A stretch of 44,342 nt of DNA, taken from positions 1 through 44,342 of the forward strand of contig JAFUWA010000013.1 in the NCBI GenBank assembly GCA_017477355.1. Reading direction: 5' to 3'. Below the pieces are notes generated by a model. That model was not told where the DNA came from, searched no databases, and saw nothing but the letters and a program-made list of their open reading frames with translations. Shown here piece after piece: positions 8,533-16,670 of the stretch; the stretch's first letter is position 1; every line of letters begins with the position of its first letter. Origin of the DNA: Clostridia bacterium (GTDB lineage: Bacteria > Bacillota > Clostridia > TANB77 > CAG-508). Made by a program: the position numbers and the translations under genes.

Positions 8533-8925
8533 ATGAATAAAGTTGTAGAAGAGTTGAAAAATATGGATGTATTTTTTATTGGAACAGTTGAAGGAGACCA
8601 ACCTAGAGTACGTCCTTTTAGTAGTATTACAGAATTTGAAGGAGCACCATATATTTGTTGCGGAAATTATAAAGAAGTCTATAAACAGATGATGGCAAAT
8701 CCTAAAATTGAAATTTGTGGAATGACAAAGAATGGAAACTGGATAAGAGTAGAAGCTGTTGTAGAAAGAGATGAAAGAATTGAGGCTCAAAAAGCAATGC
8801 TTGAAGATCCAACAGGGCCAAGTCAGTTATATACAGCAGGAGATGGACGTTTTGAAGTATTTAAATTAACAAACGTAAAAGCGTTAAGATATAATTTTTA
8901 TTCAGCTCCAGAAGAGATAAAATAG
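8533..8925 (+). CDS. Pyridoxamine 5'-phosphate oxidase-family flavin/F420-type protein
   Basis: A 130-residue split-barrel protein. MDVFFIGTVEGDQPRVRPFSSI at the N-terminus and FEGAPYICCGNYKEVYKQMMANPKIEICGMTKNGNWIRVEAVVE in the middle match small PNPOx-like proteins that bind FMN. It is probably an NAD(P)H-dependent reductase or flavin carrier rather than a true vitamin B6 enzyme. The gene is divergent from the HxlR regulator and ends 12 nt before the SirTM gene, so the two may be cotranscribed. Confidence 0.88.
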   Translation: MNKVVEELKNMDVFFIGTVEGDQPRVRPFSSITEFEGAPYICCGNYKEVYKQMMANPKIEICGMTKNGNWIRVEAVVERDERIEAQKAMLEDPTGPSQLYTAGDGRFEVFKLTNVKALRYNFYSAPEEIK

Positions 8926-8937
8926 GAAGTGATAAAA

Positions 8938-9790
8938 ATGACATTTTCAAAAGAATTTGAAAAAGGGAAAATAGAAAGAGCATTTAATTTAATAAAAGAA
9001 GCAGATTATGTCTTGATTGGCGCTGGAAGTGGTCTTTCAACAGCTGCTGGAATTGATTATGGTGGGGAAGAGTTTCGAAAAAAATTTAAACCATTTATTG
9101 AAAAATATGATTTTACAGATTTGTATACATCTTCTTTTTATGATTTCGATTCTCAAGAGGAATATTGGGCTTATTGGGCAAAGCATATTGCCTTTGCCAA
9201 TACGAAAAGGGAAGGATTACCACTCTACAAAAATATTTATGAAGCTATTAAAGAGAAAGATTACTTTGTAATTACAACAAATGTAGATGATCAATTTTAT
9301 AAAACAGGATTTGATAAAGATAGAATTTTTAGAGTACAACGGTAGTTATAGAATGATTCAATGCACAAACGCATGTCATGACAAGCTTTATGACGATAAA
9401 GATATGGTGGATAAAATGCTTGAAAATATAGATTCTGATTTGAAAGTAAAATCAGAATTAGTACCAGTTTGTCCTGTTTGTGGTGAAACAATGGAACCAA
9501 ACTTAAGAAAAGATGAAAATTTCGTGCAAGATAAATTATGGTACGAGCAAAATGAAAAATATGAAGACTTCTTAAGAAAAGCAAAAGATAAGAAAGTTGT
9601 TTTATTAGAATTCGGAGTTGGATTTAATACTCCTGGAATTATTAGATTTCCATTTGAACAGTTAACAAGTATCAATAAGAGTTGGACACTAATTCGTTTT
9701 AATCAAGAATCAAGATGCATGTATGGATTAACAGATAAGCAATTTATTCCAATTCATGAAGAACTAAATGAAATTTTTGCGCGCTCTTAA
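8938..9790 (+). CDS. SirTM-class sirtuin (protein ADP-ribosyltransferase type), +1 shift at CGG 9340
   Basis: The N-terminal part has the NAD-binding IGAGSGLSTAAGIDYGG and ITTNVDDQFYKTGFDKDRIF. The zero frame reaches Gln134 and then CGG-TAG. Skipping the C gives Q-G-S-Y-R-M-I-Q-C, then two zinc cysteines in CTNACH and the CPVC pair, and the FGVGFNTPGIIRFPFE region, for about 283 residues. The N/Q arrangement in place of the usual catalytic histidine and the TTNVD motif are features of class M sirtuins, which ADP-ribosylate lipoylated GcvH-like proteins and pair with macrodomain hydrolases; one such gene lies at 16671. The lipoyl partner genes are not in the window. Confidence 0.85.
9340..9342 (+). 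other. In-frame CGG, +1 frameshift site 2 (sirtuin)
   Basis: Zero-frame reading is GTA CAA CGG TAG. The family continues as CAA (C) GGT AGT TAT, placing glycine straight after the catalytic-site glutamine. Confidence 0.88.
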
Positions 9791-9823
9791 TGATACTTGA
9801 AATTATCAGAAAGGAAGAGAAAA

Positions 9824-10753
9824 ATGATTATTAATACTGGTATGAGGACTGACATACCAGCCTTTTATTCTAAATGGTTATTAAATAGAATTCACGAAGG
9901 CTTTGTGTATGTTAGAAATCCTTATTATAAAAATCAAGTAACCAAATATAGTTTATCTCCAGAAGTTGTAGATTGTTTGGCATTTTGTACTAAAAATCCA
10001 CATCCAATGATAGAGCATTTATCAGAATTAGATAATTTTAATCAATTTTGGTTTGTAACGATTACGCCTTATGGAAAAGATATCGAACCTAATGTACCAG
10101 ATAAGAAAAAAGTAATTGAAGATTTCCAAAAATTATCAGAACATATTGGAGTAGATTCAATAGCACTTCGCTATGATCCGATTTTAATCAATCAAAAATT
10201 TGACGTAGAAAAACACATTAAATGTTTTGAAAGATTGCTTTCTCAATTAAAAGGCTATACGCATGATTGCACAATTAGTTTTTTGGATTTGTATGAAAAG
10301 GTAAAAAGAAATGCTCCTGACTTAAGACCACCAAATGAAAGGGAAGAAATTGAAATTGTAAAAGCATTTGTGGAAATTGGGAAAGAAAATAATATTGTGA
10401 TTCATGGTTGCTGTGAAAAGAAAGAACTAAAAGAGTATGGAATGGATATTACAGGATGCATGAGCCAAGAAATTGTAGAAAAAGCAATTCATCACAAGTT
10501 AGACGTTCGAAAAAGACAGAGTCAAAGAGCAGTTTGTGATTGTGTTTTGGGAAATGATATTGGAGCTTATAATACTTGTCCACATATGTGCAAATACTGT
10601 TATGCGAATGCAAATGCAGGATTAGTAAAAGAGAATATCAAAAAACATATTCCAACATCTCCATTTTTAATTGGAAAAGAGGAACCAGGGGATAAGATAA
10701 CGGATGCTAAACAAGTAAGTTGGCTAAAAGAAGAACAAATTACTTTAATCTAA
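9824..10753 (+). CDS. DUF1848 family protein
   Basis: About 309 residues from ATG 9824 (AAGGAAG upstream; a TTG at 9797 is less likely). The start MIINTGMRTDIPAFYSKWLLNRI and GFVYVRNPYY are diagnostic for DUF1848, as are VVDCLAFCTKNPHPM and FWFVTITPYGKDIEPNVP. The C-terminal part has cysteines in DCVLGNDIGAYNTCPHMCKYCYAN, resembling an iron-sulfur or radical-SAM-type cluster site. The biochemical role is not known. It follows the sirtuin on the same strand after 33 nt and is probably in the same transcript. Confidence 0.9.
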   Translation: MIINTGMRTDIPAFYSKWLLNRIHEGFVYVRNPYYKNQVTKYSLSPEVVDCLAFCTKNPHPMIEHLSELDNFNQFWFVTITPYGKDIEPNVPDKKKVIEDFQKLSEHIGVDSIALRYDPILINQKFDVEKHIKCFERLLSQLKGYTHDCTISFLDLYEKVKRNAPDLRPPNEREEIEIVKAFVEIGKENNIVIHGCCEKKELKEYGMDITGCMSQEIVEKAIHHKLDVRKRQSQRAVCDCVLGNDIGAYNTCPHMCKYCYANANAGLVKENIKKHIPTSPFLIGKEEPGDKITDAKQVSWLKEEQITLI

Positions 10754-10868
10754 AAGAAAGTCTGAACAGAAGTTGTAATTATGTATTTTTTATGATATAG
10801 TTTGGTTGTAAACATTTAGGCTGAGAGAACTTAGATATGAATTAGTTTAAAGTAGAAGGGATATAGAA
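10754..10868 (+). other. Intergenic gap, no gene seen
   Basis: The 115 nt hold no convincing terminator. A weak -10-like TATGATAT lies near 10790; otherwise I see nothing. Confidence 0.5.
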
Positions 10869-11363
10869 ATGGAAGAAAGAAGAGATAAAATAAATTATTA
10901 TTTGGATATTGCAGAGTCAGTAGCCGGAAGAGCTACATGTCTTAGAAAAAAATGGGGAAGTGTCATTGTAAACAAAGACCAGATAATTTCAACAGGATAT
11001 AATGGTTCACCACGTGGAAGAATTAATTGTTGTGATTTAGGATATTGTACAAAAAAAAGGTACTTACCAGATACACGTCATTCCGGATACGATTATTGTA
11101 GAGGAATTCATAGTGAACAAAATGCGATGATTAGTGCATCTCGTGATGAAATGCTTGGAGGACAATTATATTTAGTAGGATATAGGACAGAAAGTCATGA
11201 GTATGAAGAAGGTGCTTCGCCTTGCTTGCTTTGTAGAAAAATGATTATTAATGCTGGAATTGAAAAAGTTTATGTTAGAATTGATAAAAATAATTATTTA
11301 GAAATTGACGTTTGTGAATGGATTGATAATGATGAATTATTAAATGGACAAACTCAGTATTAA
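10869..11363 (+). CDS. dCMP deaminase-family protein
   Basis: A 164-residue cytidine/deoxycytidylate deaminase. Zinc and proton-shuttle residues are in HSEQNA (His and Glu) and PCLLC (two Cys); the additional cysteines in NCCDLGYC are typical of this subfamily, as is the N-terminal MEERRDKINYYLDIAESVAGRATCLRKKWGSVIV. The product deaminates dCMP to dUMP for thymidylate synthesis; a ComE-linked dCMP deaminase is a similar type. It is preceded by GAAGGG and has no coupled gene. Confidence 0.9.
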   Translation: MEERRDKINYYLDIAESVAGRATCLRKKWGSVIVNKDQIISTGYNGSPRGRINCCDLGYCTKKRYLPDTRHSGYDYCRGIHSEQNAMISASRDEMLGGQLYLVGYRTESHEYEEGASPCLLCRKMIINAGIEKVYVRIDKNNYLEIDVCEWIDNDELLNGQTQY

Positions 11364-11441
11364 TTTGAATTTTATCAAACATAAGTTAGTTGCAAATATT
11401 ATATAGAAAAGCTATAACCCCAAATGATAAAGTGATATTAA

Positions 11442-11480
11442 AAGCAAGTGATTGAAATTTCACTTGCTTTTTGTTATGAT
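11442..11480 (+). promoter_or_regulatory. Overlapping terminator and promoter before mutY
   Basis: Stem AAGCAAGTGA (11442-11451) with TCACTTGCTT (11460-11469) and a T-run. The loop contains TTGAAA (11452-11457) which pairs as -35 with TATGAT (11475-11480), 17-nt spacer. Confidence 0.75.
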
Positions 11481-11512
11481 AAATACAATTGAACATAGAG
11501 ATGGAGAAAAAG

Positions 11513-12550
11513 ATGAAAGAAATAGTAGAGCCATTGTTAAAATGGTATCAAGAAAATAGAAGAGAATTACCTTGGAGAGAAGATAGAGATCCATACCATG
11601 TATGGGTCTCTGAAATTATGCTTCAACAAACAAGAATTGAAGCGGTCAAAAGATATTATACAAGATTTATGAAAGAATTACCGAAAATCAAAGATTTGGC
11701 TGAAATTTCAGAAGAAAGATTGTTAAAACTTTGGGAAGGACTAGGTTATTATAGTCGCGCTAGAAATTTGAAAAAAGCAGCTCAAAAAGTAATGGAAGAG
11801 TACAAAGGAACAATGCCAAAGAAGTATGAAGAGTTATTAAAACTCCCTGGAATTGGAGAATATACAGCAGGAGCAATTGCATCTATTTGTTATGATGAAA
11901 AAGTAACCGCAGTAGATGGAAATGTTTTGAGAGTGATTTCTAGAGTAATTGGAAGCAAGAAAGATGTGTTACTTCCTGAGACCAAAAAAGAAATTGAGGC
12001 AATGGTAAAAGAAATTTTGCCAGAGCAAGCAGGCCAATTTAACGAAAGTTTAATGGAATTAGGAGAGTTGGTTTGCTTACCAAATGGAGTTCCAGAGTGT
12101 GAAAAATGTCCTTTAAAGAAAATGTGTATTGCTTATAAAGAGAAGTTAACAGGAGAAATTCCAGTAAGAATTAAGAAAGTAAAACGAAGAAAAGAAGAAA
12201 AAACAGTTCTTCTAGTGATTAGCTCTAATCAAAAGATTGCACTTCATAAAAGAGAGGAAAAAGGAGTTTTATTTGGATTATATGAATTGCCAAATCTTCC
12301 AGAATTTTTGAGTCAAGAAGAAATAGAGAAGTTTTGCAAAGAAAAAGGGCTAGAAGTAGAAGAAATTCAAGAATTAGATGATACAAAACATATTTTTACA
12401 CATATTGATTGGATAATGCAAAATTATTTGGTTAGAATAAAAGAAGAAAATAAGGAATGGATTTGGAGTTCAATTGATGAATTAAATGAAAAATATGCTT
12501 TGCCAACTGCATTTCAAAAGATATTTGTAAAAGCTGCAAGTAAGACATAG
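11513..12550 (+). CDS. mutY: A/G-specific adenine DNA glycosylase
   Basis: About 345 residues. I chose ATG 11513 because GGAG lies 6 nt upstream; the in-frame TTG 11489 and ATG 11501 are too close to the promoter. The helix-hairpin-helix LKLPGIGEYTAGAIASICYDEKVTAVDGNVLRVISR includes the catalytic Asp region, and the Cys cluster C-x6-C-x2-C-x5-C (CLPNGVPECEKCPLKKMC) binds [4Fe-4S]. The C-terminal 110 residues are the Nudix-like 8-oxoG recognition domain. It removes adenine mispaired with 8-oxoguanine. Confidence 0.95.
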   Translation: MKEIVEPLLKWYQENRRELPWREDRDPYHVWVSEIMLQQTRIEAVKRYYTRFMKELPKIKDLAEISEERLLKLWEGLGYYSRARNLKKAAQKVMEEYKGTMPKKYEELLKLPGIGEYTAGAIASICYDEKVTAVDGNVLRVISRVIGSKKDVLLPETKKEIEAMVKEILPEQAGQFNESLMELGELVCLPNGVPECEKCPLKKMCIAYKEKLTGEIPVRIKKVKRRKEEKTVLLVISSNQKIALHKREEKGVLFGLYELPNLPEFLSQEEIEKFCKEKGLEVEEIQELDDTKHIFTHIDWIMQNYLVRIKEENKEWIWSSIDELNEKYALPTAFQKIFVKAASKT

Positions 12551-12587
12551 GAGGCTTTTTGAGCTTTCTAGAAATGAAATAAAATTT

Positions 12588-12614
12588 TTAGCACTCTACA
12601 CTTGACATTGCTAA
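12588..12614 (+). promoter_or_regulatory. CIRCE-like HrcA operator at hsp20 promoter
   Basis: TTAGCACTC (left arm, identical to consensus), 9-nt spacer, CATTGCTAA (right arm, 7 of 9 match GAGTGCTAA). It overlaps TTGACA (12602-12607) of the promoter whose TATAAT is at 12624-12629 (16-nt spacer), so HrcA binding would block RNA polymerase. Confidence 0.85.
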
Positions 12615-12720
12615 AATTTGTGCTATAATAATAATTGTAAAAAGAAATTACATATATGCGTATACCCTTACGAAAAGCAAGAGTATCAACACATAAAAAT
12701 AATGAAAAGGAGTGGTTTTT

Positions 12721-13143
12721 ATGATGATGATACCAAGAAGAAGGAACGAATTTGATTTGTTCGATGATTTTTTCAAAGGAGATGATTTCTTTCCAGCAAG
12801 ACGTGAAACTTCTATTATGAAGACAGACATCAAGGAAAAAAAAGACAGATACGTAATAGAAATAGATTTACCTGGATATGAAAAAGAAAATATCAATCTT
12901 GAGCTAAAAGATGGATATTTGGAAGTAACAGCTAGTGTAGAAAAAGAAGAGAACAAGGAAGAAGAAAAATTCGTTCATAAAGAAAGATTTTATGGACATT
13001 GCTCAAGAAACTTCTACGTAGGAGATCAAATTACAGAAGAAGATATCCATGCATAATTTAAAAATGGTATCTTGAGAATTGATGTTCCAAAGAAAGAAGA
13101 ACAAGAAAAGCTTCCAGAAGTAAAACGTATTGAGATACAATAA
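12721..13143 (+). CDS. Hsp20/alpha-crystallin family chaperone with in-frame TAA
   Basis: Three consecutive ATG codons follow AAGGAG. The protein starts MMMIPRRRNEFDLFDDFF and has the alpha-crystallin core RYVIEIDLPGYEKENINLELKDGYLEVTA, then FYVGDQITEEDIHA. Codon 112 (13054-13056) is TAA, in the same frame, followed by FKNGILRIDVPKKEEQEKLPEVKRIEIQ, the rest of the family's conserved C-terminus, ending at 13141-13143. Without readthrough the essential last strand and I-x-I-like tail (RIEIQ) are lost. The gene is HrcA-controlled and ends at a strong terminator. Small Hsps hold unfolding proteins under stress. A pseudogene is possible, but everything else is intact. Confidence 0.85.
13054..13056 (+). 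other. In-frame TAA in hsp20
   Basis: Codons are CAT GCA TAA TTT AAA AAT GGT; families have Lys, Ser or similar at this position. The surrounding 9-mer CATAATTTA is identical to the one around the in-frame TAA of clpB. Confidence 0.85.
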
Positions 13144-13152
13144 TAAATAACG

Positions 13153-13196
13153 AAAAAGTTGGGAAAAGGGAACGTTCCTTATTTCCCAACTTTTTT
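13153..13196 (+). terminator. Strong terminator after hsp20
   Basis: AAAAAGTTGGGAAA (13153-13166) pairs with TTTCCCAACTTTTT (13182-13195); the loop contains a GGAACGTTCC inner palindrome. Its T-run runs into TTGCAT (13195-13200), the -35 element of ldh. Confidence 0.9.
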
Positions 13197-13223
13197 GCAT
13201 TAAGTTTTGTTTTGTGTTATAGT
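13195..13223 (+). promoter_or_regulatory. ldh promoter
   Basis: TTGCAT (13195-13200), 17-nt spacer, TATAGT (13218-13223). It overlaps the hsp20 terminator T-run. Confidence 0.65.
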
Positions 13224-13253
13224 GATAAAGCAAAAATTTTAAGGAGGATGATC

Positions 13254-14213
13254 ATGAAAAAAGGAAAGGTAGTTTTAGTAGGAACAGGATTTGTTGGAAT
13301 GAGCATGGCTTATACAATGTTAAATCGTGGTGGAGTTAATGAACTTGTTCTAATAGATATTGATAAAAATAAAACAGAGGGAGAAGAAATGGATTTAAAT
13401 CATGGAATGCCATTTGCTCCTCAAAAAATGACAATTAAAGCAGGAGATTATGAAGAGTGTAAAGACGCTCAAGTCGTTGTTATTACTGCAGGAATTACTC
13501 AAAAACCAGGACAAACAAGATTGGAGCTTGCAGAGACGAATACTAAAATTATGAAAGATATTACGAAAAAAATTATGGCAAGTGGATTTCATGGAGTAAT
13601 TGTTGTAGCAAGTAATCCAGTAGATTTGATGACATATGTTGTTGCCAAAGCATCTGGACTTCCTACAAATCAAGTAATTGGTTCTGGTACAGTTTTAGAT
13701 ACTGCGAGACTACGTTTCATTTTGTCAGATTATTTGCAGATTTCAAGCAAAAATATTCATGCCTATATTATGGGAGAACATGGAGATTCTTCTTTTGTCC
13801 CATGGAATCATGCTTATGCAGGATGTAAAAAAATTATAGATGTCTTAAGAGATGATGGAAAAAATACGGACCAATTAGAAGAAATTCATAAAGAAGTAGT
13901 AAATGCAGCTTATGAGATTATTGAGAAGAAAAAAGCTACTTATTATGGAATTGGAATGTGCTTGAGCAAAATTGTAAAATCTATTTTAGATAATGATAAT
14001 TCTATTTTAACAGTTTCAACTTATTTGAAAGATGGAGAATATGGACAAGATGATGTTTATATTGGTGTTCCAGCGGTTGTAAATCAAAACGGAGTAAGAG
14101 AATTGTTAAAATTGGAACTTTCTCCCGAAGACCAAGAGAAGCTAAATAATAGTTGTAGAATTATGAAAGAGATGAGAGAAAATTCAATTGATGCAATTAT
14201 CAATGAACCATAA
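13254..14213 (+). CDS. ldh: L-lactate dehydrogenase
   Basis: About 319 residues, start at ATG 13254 behind AAGGAGG (an ATG at 13248 touches the SD). VLVGTGFVGMSMAY is the NAD-binding loop, IDIDKNKTEGEEMDLNHG the switch region, VVVASNPVDLMTYVV and DTARLRFILSD the substrate site, and GEHGDSSFVPWNHA carries the catalytic His near residue 176. It reduces pyruvate to L-lactate and regenerates NAD+ in fermentation. With pflB/pflA at 28-31 kb the window shows mixed-acid-type pyruvate branches. Confidence 0.96.
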   Translation: MKKGKVVLVGTGFVGMSMAYTMLNRGGVNELVLIDIDKNKTEGEEMDLNHGMPFAPQKMTIKAGDYEECKDAQVVVITAGITQKPGQTRLELAETNTKIMKDITKKIMASGFHGVIVVASNPVDLMTYVVAKASGLPTNQVIGSGTVLDTARLRFILSDYLQISSKNIHAYIMGEHGDSSFVPWNHAYAGCKKIIDVLRDDGKNTDQLEEIHKEVVNAAYEIIEKKKATYYGIGMCLSKIVKSILDNDNSILTVSTYLKDGEYGQDDVYIGVPAVVNQNGVRELLKLELSPEDQEKLNNSCRIMKEMRENSIDAIINEP

Positions 14214-14233
14214 AAATATGCAAAAATTATGTA

Positions 14234-14275
14234 AAGCAAGTGGTTGAAAATCACTTGCTTTTGTGATATTATAAT
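14234..14275 (+). promoter_or_regulatory. Overlapping terminator and promoter before malQ
   Basis: AAGCAAGTG (14234-14242) with CACTTGCTT (14252-14260) and following T-run. The loop contains TTGAAA (14244-14249); a -10 TATTAT (14267-14272, spacer 17) or TATAAT (14270-14275) follows. Confidence 0.7.
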
Positions 14276-14303
14276 AGCATTAAAAGAAACAAAGGAGAAA
14301 GAA

Positions 14304-15614
14304 ATGAAAGAAAGAGGAGTATTACTTCCAATTTTTTCACTTCCAAGTAAATATGGAATTGGCGATTTTGGATATGAAGCTTATGAGTTTGTAGATATTT
14401 TGAGTGAGAACGGAATTGAGTATTGGGAGATTTTACCAATTAATAGCTGTGATGGTTTGCCATATTCACCAATCAGTTACTATGCCTTAAATGAGGAATA
14501 TATTTCACTTGATAAATTAATAGAAGATAAATTAATTGATTCAGCTAGAAAAAGAAGTGTAAAAGATAGAGCAATCCATAGTGATTTTAAAGAAAAATAT
14601 TATCAAGAAGCATTTGGAAGATTTAAGAAAATTTCTGAATATAAAGAATTTATTAAGAATAAAGAAATCAAAAAATATGCAGAATATAGAGAAGAAAGAT
14701 CAAAGAATAGCAAAGAATATTACTTGTTTTTACAATATATTTTGTACAAGCAATGGATGGAATTAAAAAATTATGCAAATTCTAAAAATGTAAAAATCAT
14801 TGGAGATATGCCAGCATATCCGCCATTTGAATCGGCTGAAACAGAATACAATCCTAAATATTATGATTTTAAGTTTGAAGCTGGAACTCCTCCAGATTAT
14901 TATAATGAAAATGGGCAAAAATGGGGAAGCTATGTTTATAATGTTAAAAATTTAAAGAAAGATAATTATAAATATTTAATAAATAGATACAAATACTATC
15001 TAACATTATTTGATAAAGTTAGAGTTGACTATTTTAGAGGATATGATTCTTTCTTTAAAATTCCATTTGGCAGATCTGGTAAAGAAGGAGAATACCAAGA
15101 TGGAGTTAGCTATGAATTTTTTGATGCACTATTGAAAGAAGAGACTATTCGAAAAGAAGATTTAATTATTGAAGATTTAGGTGACATCAGAGATGAGACG
15201 GTTGAACTTAGACGCCATTACGGATTCACAAGACAAAAAATTCTTCAATTTGCAATAGATTTATATAGAAGATTTGATAGAGATAATGAATCTGAAAATG
15301 TTGTGATTTTTCCTGGAAATCACGATTGCCAAACAATTTATGGATGGTATAAAAGTTTAAGTGATGAAAATAAAGAAAATTTAAAAAGATTCTTATCTAA
15401 TAATGATTGCAATGATATTAACGTTAACCATGGAATGATGCAATATTGTTTGAAATGCAAAGCAAAACTTGCTATTGTTTCTGTGCAAGATATTATAGGA
15501 TTAGATGATAGTAGCAGAATTAATTTGCCGGGAATGAAATCTAAAGAAAATTGGTCATGGAAATTAAATGATTTTAATAGTTTTAGAGAAAGAATAGGAG
15601 ATTTTAGCTGTTAA
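14304..15614 (+). CDS. malQ: 4-alpha-glucanotransferase
   Basis: About 436 residues, GH77. It starts MKERGVLLPIFSLPSKYGIGDFG with the substrate-loop LPINSCDGLPYSPISYYALN. RVDYFRGYDSFFKIPFG carries the catalytic Asp, IIEDLGDI the acid/base Glu and FPGNHDCQTIYGWY the third carboxylate region (families usually have GTHDN). The enzyme transfers glucan chains between maltodextrins and glycogen, in the cytosol. AAGGAG lies just upstream. The length is somewhat short of the E. coli type but normal for Clostridia. It overlaps the next gene by one base. Confidence 0.93.
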   Translation: MKERGVLLPIFSLPSKYGIGDFGYEAYEFVDILSENGIEYWEILPINSCDGLPYSPISYYALNEEYISLDKLIEDKLIDSARKRSVKDRAIHSDFKEKYYQEAFGRFKKISEYKEFIKNKEIKKYAEYREERSKNSKEYYLFLQYILYKQWMELKNYANSKNVKIIGDMPAYPPFESAETEYNPKYYDFKFEAGTPPDYYNENGQKWGSYVYNVKNLKKDNYKYLINRYKYYLTLFDKVRVDYFRGYDSFFKIPFGRSGKEGEYQDGVSYEFFDALLKEETIRKEDLIIEDLGDIRDETVELRRHYGFTRQKILQFAIDLYRRFDRDNESENVVIFPGNHDCQTIYGWYKSLSDENKENLKRFLSNNDCNDINVNHGMMQYCLKCKAKLAIVSVQDIIGLDDSSRINLPGMKSKENWSWKLNDFNSFRERIGDFSC

Positions 15615-16243
15615 TGGATGAAAAAGAATTGTTAGGATTAAAATCTAAAACTACATTAAACTGTACAATTTGCGATAAATGTTGCGAGCATAGGGGTGAT
15701 ATCAAAATTACCCCTATTAACGTTTTAGAAATATCTAAATACTTAAAGATTGGAGTTGAGGAATTTTTAGATAAATATACAGAACCAGCTCCAAATGAGG
15801 ATCCAGAAAGAGTAATAAAAGCAGTTGGAGAAAAGATGCGTTGTATTTTTAATGATAATACAACTTTTAAGTGTACAATACATGAAGTTGAACCAATGCA
15901 ATGTTTAGTTTTTCCATTGGTTCCTTGGGATTTAAATAAAGATTTATTTATTAATTCTAATCAATGCGTTTTAAAGAATGATAAAAAGATGAAAGTAGAC
16001 AAATGGCTAAATTCGAACCATAAGATTTACAAGAGAAACAAGTTTATATATCAAAAATGGATTGAATTGATGGAAGAAATACAACCTTGGTGGAAAATTA
16101 TTCCAAAAGAAACTCAAGGAAAAATAGTAAATTTGCTATATTTGGAATATGATATGAATAAAAACTTGGAGAAACAAGTTTTGAAAAATATAGAAGAAAC
16201 AAGGAGGATTTTTTATGGAAAAAGACATTTCAATCGTAGTTGA
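15614..16243 (+). CDS. YkgJ-type cysteine-cluster protein
   Basis: About 209 residues. The motif TLNCTICDKCCEHRGDIKITPINVLEISKYL and a downstream MRCIFNDNTTFKCTIHEVEPMQCLVFPLVPW carry the eight or so cysteines that define the family, suspected to bind a metal cluster. The ATG overlaps the TAA of malQ (TAATG), so translation is coupled. It ends with TGA followed at once by TAA, and overlaps the Nudix gene by 29 nt. The function is unknown. Confidence 0.85.
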   Translation: MDEKELLGLKSKTTLNCTICDKCCEHRGDIKITPINVLEISKYLKIGVEEFLDKYTEPAPNEDPERVIKAVGEKMRCIFNDNTTFKCTIHEVEPMQCLVFPLVPWDLNKDLFINSNQCVLKNDKKMKVDKWLNSNHKIYKRNKFIYQKWIELMEEIQPWWKIIPKETQGKIVNLLYLEYDMNKNLEKQVLKNIEETRRIFYGKRHFNRS

Positions 16244-16658
16244 TAATTCAAAGCTAAATGTTAGAACAGGAGTAATTTTTAAGCATGACAACAAGGCTTT
16301 AATAGAAATTTCTAAGGTAGGAAGTAATTCAACAATTCCAGGAGGAAGAGTAAAATTTAACGAAAAGTCTGAAGATACAGCAATTAGAGAAATAAGAGAA
16401 GAATTAGAAATGAACTTAGAAAAAAGTCGTTTAAAGCATAAAACAACATTGGAAAACTTTTTTCAGGTGGATGGTTTGAAGTTCCACGAAATTTACTTCA
16501 TTTATGAATATCAATTAAATGAAGAAGAATTAAAGAAGGTAGATACAATTAAAGACAATGCTGATAATAAGGATACATATTTTCAATTTATTGATTTTGA
16601 TAAATTAAATACGGTAAATCTTTTACCAGAAAATTTGGCAGATATTATAAGAAAATAA
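16215..16658 (+). CDS. Nudix hydrolase
   Basis: A 147-residue protein. The Nudix box GGRVKFNEKSEDTAIREIREELEMN (residues 42-66) has the conserved G, E, RE and EE residues. Hydrolysis of a nucleoside diphosphate linked to another group is expected, but the substrate is not visible. GGAGGA precedes the ATG, which lies inside the cysteine-cluster gene. The next gene, an ADP-ribose hydrolase, starts 12 nt later; Nudix and macrodomain enzymes both act in ADP-ribose metabolism, so the pairing is suggestive. Confidence 0.9.
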   Translation: MEKDISIVVDNSKLNVRTGVIFKHDNKALIEISKVGSNSTIPGGRVKFNEKSEDTAIREIREELEMNLEKSRLKHKTTLENFFQVDGLKFHEIYFIYEYQLNEEELKKVDTIKDNADNKDTYFQFIDFDKLNTVNLLPENLADIIRK

Positions 16659-16670
16659 AGGGTGAAAAGC

